Assembly: GCF_039543225.1 (NCBI RefSeq)
Contig: NZ_BAABJI010000001.1
Span: 25,192 to 89,191, forward strand
Length of the DNA: 64,000 nt
Source: Mucilaginibacter defluvii
GTDB lineage: Bacteria; Bacteroidota; Bacteroidia; Sphingobacteriales; Sphingobacteriaceae
Direction: 5' to 3'
The translations under genes and the position numbers were made by a program. This document shows positions 61,775-64,000 of this stretch, in pieces. Each line of letters begins with the position of its first letter. Position 1 is the stretch's first letter. The notes beneath the pieces are model-generated. The model searched no databases. It was not told the DNA's origin and saw nothing but the letters and a program-made list of their open reading frames with translations.

Positions 61775-63145
61775 TTAAACCGGCTGTGCCGATAAAATCC
61801 TCAACTCTTTAGGGTAATAATTATTTACGCGGTTCGGAAGCAGCTTTGCCCAGCCCAGGGCCAAGCCTTCATAGGTCATCAGGCTCCAGCCTTTTTCGGT
61901 TGTGTTTAAAACCAAATTATCTTTACGCAGATAAGCAATTGCTTTATCATAATTAAGTGGTGTTTGCAAAACGGCATCTTTATTAATAATAGTGCTTAGC
62001 GCAAGCTCATGGTCAGGCACCAGGTCCCGACCGGCAATTTTGCCAATGCGCACACCGGATTTTTTTATGTACAGATGCTTGTGCAGTATATTCAGGCTTT
62101 CGTGATGATGCTTATCAATGGCCAGCCAATCATCAGCAACCTTTAAATAATAGTAATTGTCGGCATCATTAATGTATGCCTTAACCAGCTCAATTTCTTT
62201 AGCGGATAATTTTTGTTGGCCGCTATTTTTATGGGCTGAAAGTTCGCCGCTGTCTTTAGTTTTTTTAAGGCATGCTGCAAAAAGGCCTTCACCTAATATT
62301 TTACCCGGATAAAAACGATATCCATACGCAGCCTTTTCTTTAGACCGGCTTACGGTGATGTTCCAATCCGGCTGTACAGGAATGTTGATGCTTTCCATTT
62401 CAAATTCAGTACAAAGCCAGTCGACCACGTCTTCATTTTCCTGATGCGAGTAAGAGCAGGTAGAATATATTAGGTAACCATCTTCTTTTAATGCAGGGTA
62501 TATGTCGGCCAATATACGCTGCTGCCGCTGATGGCAAAGTACTACGTTGGCCTGACTCCACTCATCCATTGCCGCCGCATCCTTACGAAACATACCCGAG
62601 CCCGAGCAGGGGGCATCAACCAAAATAACATCAAAAAAACCCTTCAGTCTGGTAAAGTCGCGCGGATCGTTATTAGTAACTATGCTGTTTGCCGTTCCCC
62701 AGCGGGTAAGGTTATCGGCCAATATAGGTACGCGCGTTTTGATGATCTCGTTAGCAACCAATAAGTCGGTGTTACTAAGGAGCGAATTAAGCAAAGTGCT
62801 TTTACCACCCGGCGCTGCGCACAAGTCGAGCACTTTTACAGGTTCGCCATCCGGCTTTATATAATTAAATATATGCCCGATGAACATTGATGATGCCTCC
62901 TGAACATAATAAGCGCCGGCATGAAACAGCGGGTCAAATGTGAAAGACGGGCGTTTCTCCAGGTGAAAACCCTCTTTATACCATGGAACCTGAGCTCCTT
63001 TTTTAATATCTGATGGTTTAAAAGGGTTCAATCTGATAGACACAGACGCTTCATTTTCGTGAGCTGCAACAAAACTTTGCTCGTCAAAACCGGGCTCAGA
63101 CTGTAACGAACCAATAAAACCAGGCGGAAAAAGGGCTTTACTCAT
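61775..63145 (-). CDS. rRNA (cytosine-C5-)-methyltransferase, RsmF/NOL1-NOP2-Sun family
   Basis: From the ATG at 63145 the enzyme has 456 residues. The SAM motif is LDLCAAPGGKSTLL (107-119). The two catalytic cysteines are Cys180 (VDAPCSGSG) and Cys230 (IYSTCSYS). The C-terminal 160 residues form the family's PUA-like domain. It should place m5C in rRNA, probably 16S. I choose this start because a perfect -7 box lies 7 bases upstream and inside the longer frame. It is 750 bp from the rRNA operon on the opposite strand. Confidence 0.92.
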   Translation of the reverse strand: MSKALFPPGFIGSLQSEPGFDEQSFVAAHENEASVSIRLNPFKPSDIKKGAQVPWYKEGFHLEKRPSFTFDPLFHAGAYYVQEASSMFIGHIFNYIKPDGEPVKVLDLCAAPGGKSTLLNSLLSNTDLLVANEIIKTRVPILADNLTRWGTANSIVTNNDPRDFTRLKGFFDVILVDAPCSGSGMFRKDAAAMDEWSQANVVLCHQRQQRILADIYPALKEDGYLIYSTCSYSHQENEDVVDWLCTEFEMESINIPVQPDWNITVSRSKEKAAYGYRFYPGKILGEGLFAACLKKTKDSGELSAHKNSGQQKLSAKEIELVKAYINDADNYYYLKVADDWLAIDKHHHESLNILHKHLYIKKSGVRIGKIAGRDLVPDHELALSTIINKDAVLQTPLNYDKAIAYLRKDNLVLNTTEKGWSLMTYEGLALGWAKLLPNRVNNYYPKELRILSAQPV

Positions 63146-63152
63146 ATATAAA

Positions 63153-63160
63153 CAAAGATA
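63153..63160 (-). promoter_or_regulatory. -7 promoter box upstream of the methyltransferase gene
   Basis: TATCTTTG on the minus strand matches TAnnTTTG, 7 bases before the chosen start. Confidence 0.5.
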
Positions 63161-63379
63161 CAAAACTATCATTTAACCCGCTTTAATGAGGTTTATAAGT
63201 ATTGTTTAATTGATGTGTGGATTGTTTTTCAGTTAGTTATGAATTTTTTTTAAAAAGTTTAAAATATTTTTGGTTGATGGCTGTTTTTGTGCCTACATTT
63301 GTGACCGCTTTGAAAGCAAGGTGGGTAGTTATTTGAAACAACAGGAGTTTAATTTGAGTTGAGAAAGTAAAAATACTTT

Positions 63380-63409
63380 TTTGAGAATTAATAAAAACCT
63401 GTACCTTTG
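63380..63409 (+). promoter_or_regulatory. rRNA promoter P1
   Basis: TTTG (63380-63383) and TACCTTTG (63402-63409) are 18 bases apart, matching the Bacteroidota consensus. CGACCC follows. Confidence 0.7.
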
Positions 63410-63502
63410 CGACCCGCCACGGCGGGGCTCTTTAGTCTGCAAAGAAGGAAGAGTGAGCGTTTAAGGCGTCTGTACCGGAATAAAAAAAATAAAAATTTTT
63501 AT

Positions 63503-63533
63503 TTTGGAAAAGCGAAAAGGTTTTCTACCTTTG
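63503..63533 (+). promoter_or_regulatory. rRNA promoter P2
   Basis: TTTG (63503-63506) and TACCTTTG (63526-63533) are 19 bases apart. CAGACCC follows, similar to the sequence after P1. Confidence 0.75.
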
Positions 63534-63693
63534 CAGACCCAAAACGAGGGAAACTTCGGAAGCGAATTCTGAAGCAGAAAATAATGAAAAGTTTGCCTGT
63601 CGCAATGACAGGATAACATACAGCCAAACCGTGAGGCGAGGCGATAAAGTTCTTTAAGGAAAAGATAATCATGTAGCGTAGCGGGCTACTTTG

Positions 63694-63728
63694 AAAGGCG
63701 AAAGCGGAAAGGTGAAAGGCGAAAGCAA
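63694..63728 (+). repeat. Period-7 GAAAG array in the rRNA leader
   Basis: GAAAG starts at exactly 63694, 63701, 63708, 63715 and 63722. The five 7-base units differ only in the last two bases. Confidence 0.7.
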
Positions 63729-63898
63729 CTAACCCCAAGCAGAAACCAAAACAGCAAAGTAGTACTGTCAATGAAAACAACCCGTTCGGGTTGAAAAGAG
63801 AACCAATAAAGTTTTCAGGGGGATACTGTAAAAGATACATTATTTACAGATTCTATTGATTGAGTTAATAGAGTCAGGTAAAACAAACAAAACATTAT

Positions 63899-64000
<102 letters not shown>

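Larger units (their letters stand above)
63146..63898 (+). other. rRNA operon upstream and leader region
   Basis: This 753-bp region holds no convincing gene. It contains the divergent promoters for the methyltransferase gene and the rRNA operon. Tandem rRNA promoters come first, then a purine-rich leader with a period-7 GAAAG array (63694-63726) and a small hairpin GTAGC/GCTAC near 63674. TCTATT/AATAGA near 63852 may be a processing stem. Two open frames here (63407-63616 plus, 63499-63840 minus) have no protein-like features. Confidence 0.75.

Noticed and set aside
63407..63616. 69-residue plus-strand open frame in the rRNA leader
   Set aside because: Lies within the promoter-leader region; highly Arg/Lys-rich by base composition, no motif.
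63499..63840. 113-residue minus-strand open frame in the rRNA leader
   Set aside because: It overlaps the rRNA promoters and leader and its Phe/Leu-rich sequence mirrors purine-rich leader DNA.

Overview
The window comes from a chromosome of a Bacteroidota bacterium, most likely a Sphingobacteriaceae member close to Mucilaginibacter or Pedobacter. This rests on protein content, on the recurring Bacteroidota -7 promoter box TAnnTTTG, on the near absence of strong Shine-Dalgarno sequences, and on a 16S rRNA 5' end at the right edge. I see no insertion sequence, prophage, CRISPR array or tRNA gene. It reads as ordinary core chromosome with some accessory carbohydrate and envelope genes.

Layout: 0-9.6 kb holds a cut lipoprotein gene, a GH11 xylanase-like lipoprotein, an SDR oxidoreductase with an AraC regulator, a divergent SDR/HxlR pair, bioA, a CBM9-like secreted protein and a GH29 fucosidase. 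9.6-16.9 kb is DNA maintenance (recA, nth, uvrA) followed by an orphan peptide-type substrate-binding lipoprotein. 17-27.4 kb carries a secreted lactonase, an rRNA pseudouridine synthase with a long basic extension, a lytic transglycosylase, a thioredoxin-reductase-like enzyme, aconitase, a repeat protein paired with a DUF2442 protein, and bshA of bacillithiol synthesis. 27.5-33 kb has a DUF885 peptidase and an ECF sigma/anti-sigma operon divergent from a VWA-domain protein.

From 33.1 to 37.8 kb lies the most coherent pathway locus. It is a tightly packed minus-strand run of an alpha/beta hydrolase, two PlsC-like acyltransferases, a GT2 glycosyltransferase and a CruF-type carotenoid hydratase, followed by ispH. 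Its content predicts hydration, glycosylation and acylation of a carotenoid, coupled to isoprenoid supply. 38-44.8 kb holds hemH, waaA, a UDP-glucuronate decarboxylase, galE, a MacB-like permease and an IscA-type protein.

A 455-bp AT-rich gap with a perfect DnaA box precedes dnaA (45.2-46.6 kb) and is a candidate origin or autoregulatory region. 46.7-55.1 kb carries a TlpA-like protein, an NTF2-like protein, a NUDIX hydrolase, a lemA/TPM/TPM operon and a GH92 mannosidase. 55.2-63.1 kb has two more ECF sigma factors, a COG2509-type dehydrogenase, DinB, CoA-binding and CinA-like proteins, a duplicated DUF6766 membrane protein and an RsmF-type methyltransferase. The window ends in a long rRNA leader with two tandem promoters and the first about 100 bases of 16S rRNA.

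Most convergent gene pairs are separated by strong intrinsic terminators. Several intergenic regions hold palindromic or period-7 repeats that look like small dispersed repeat families.
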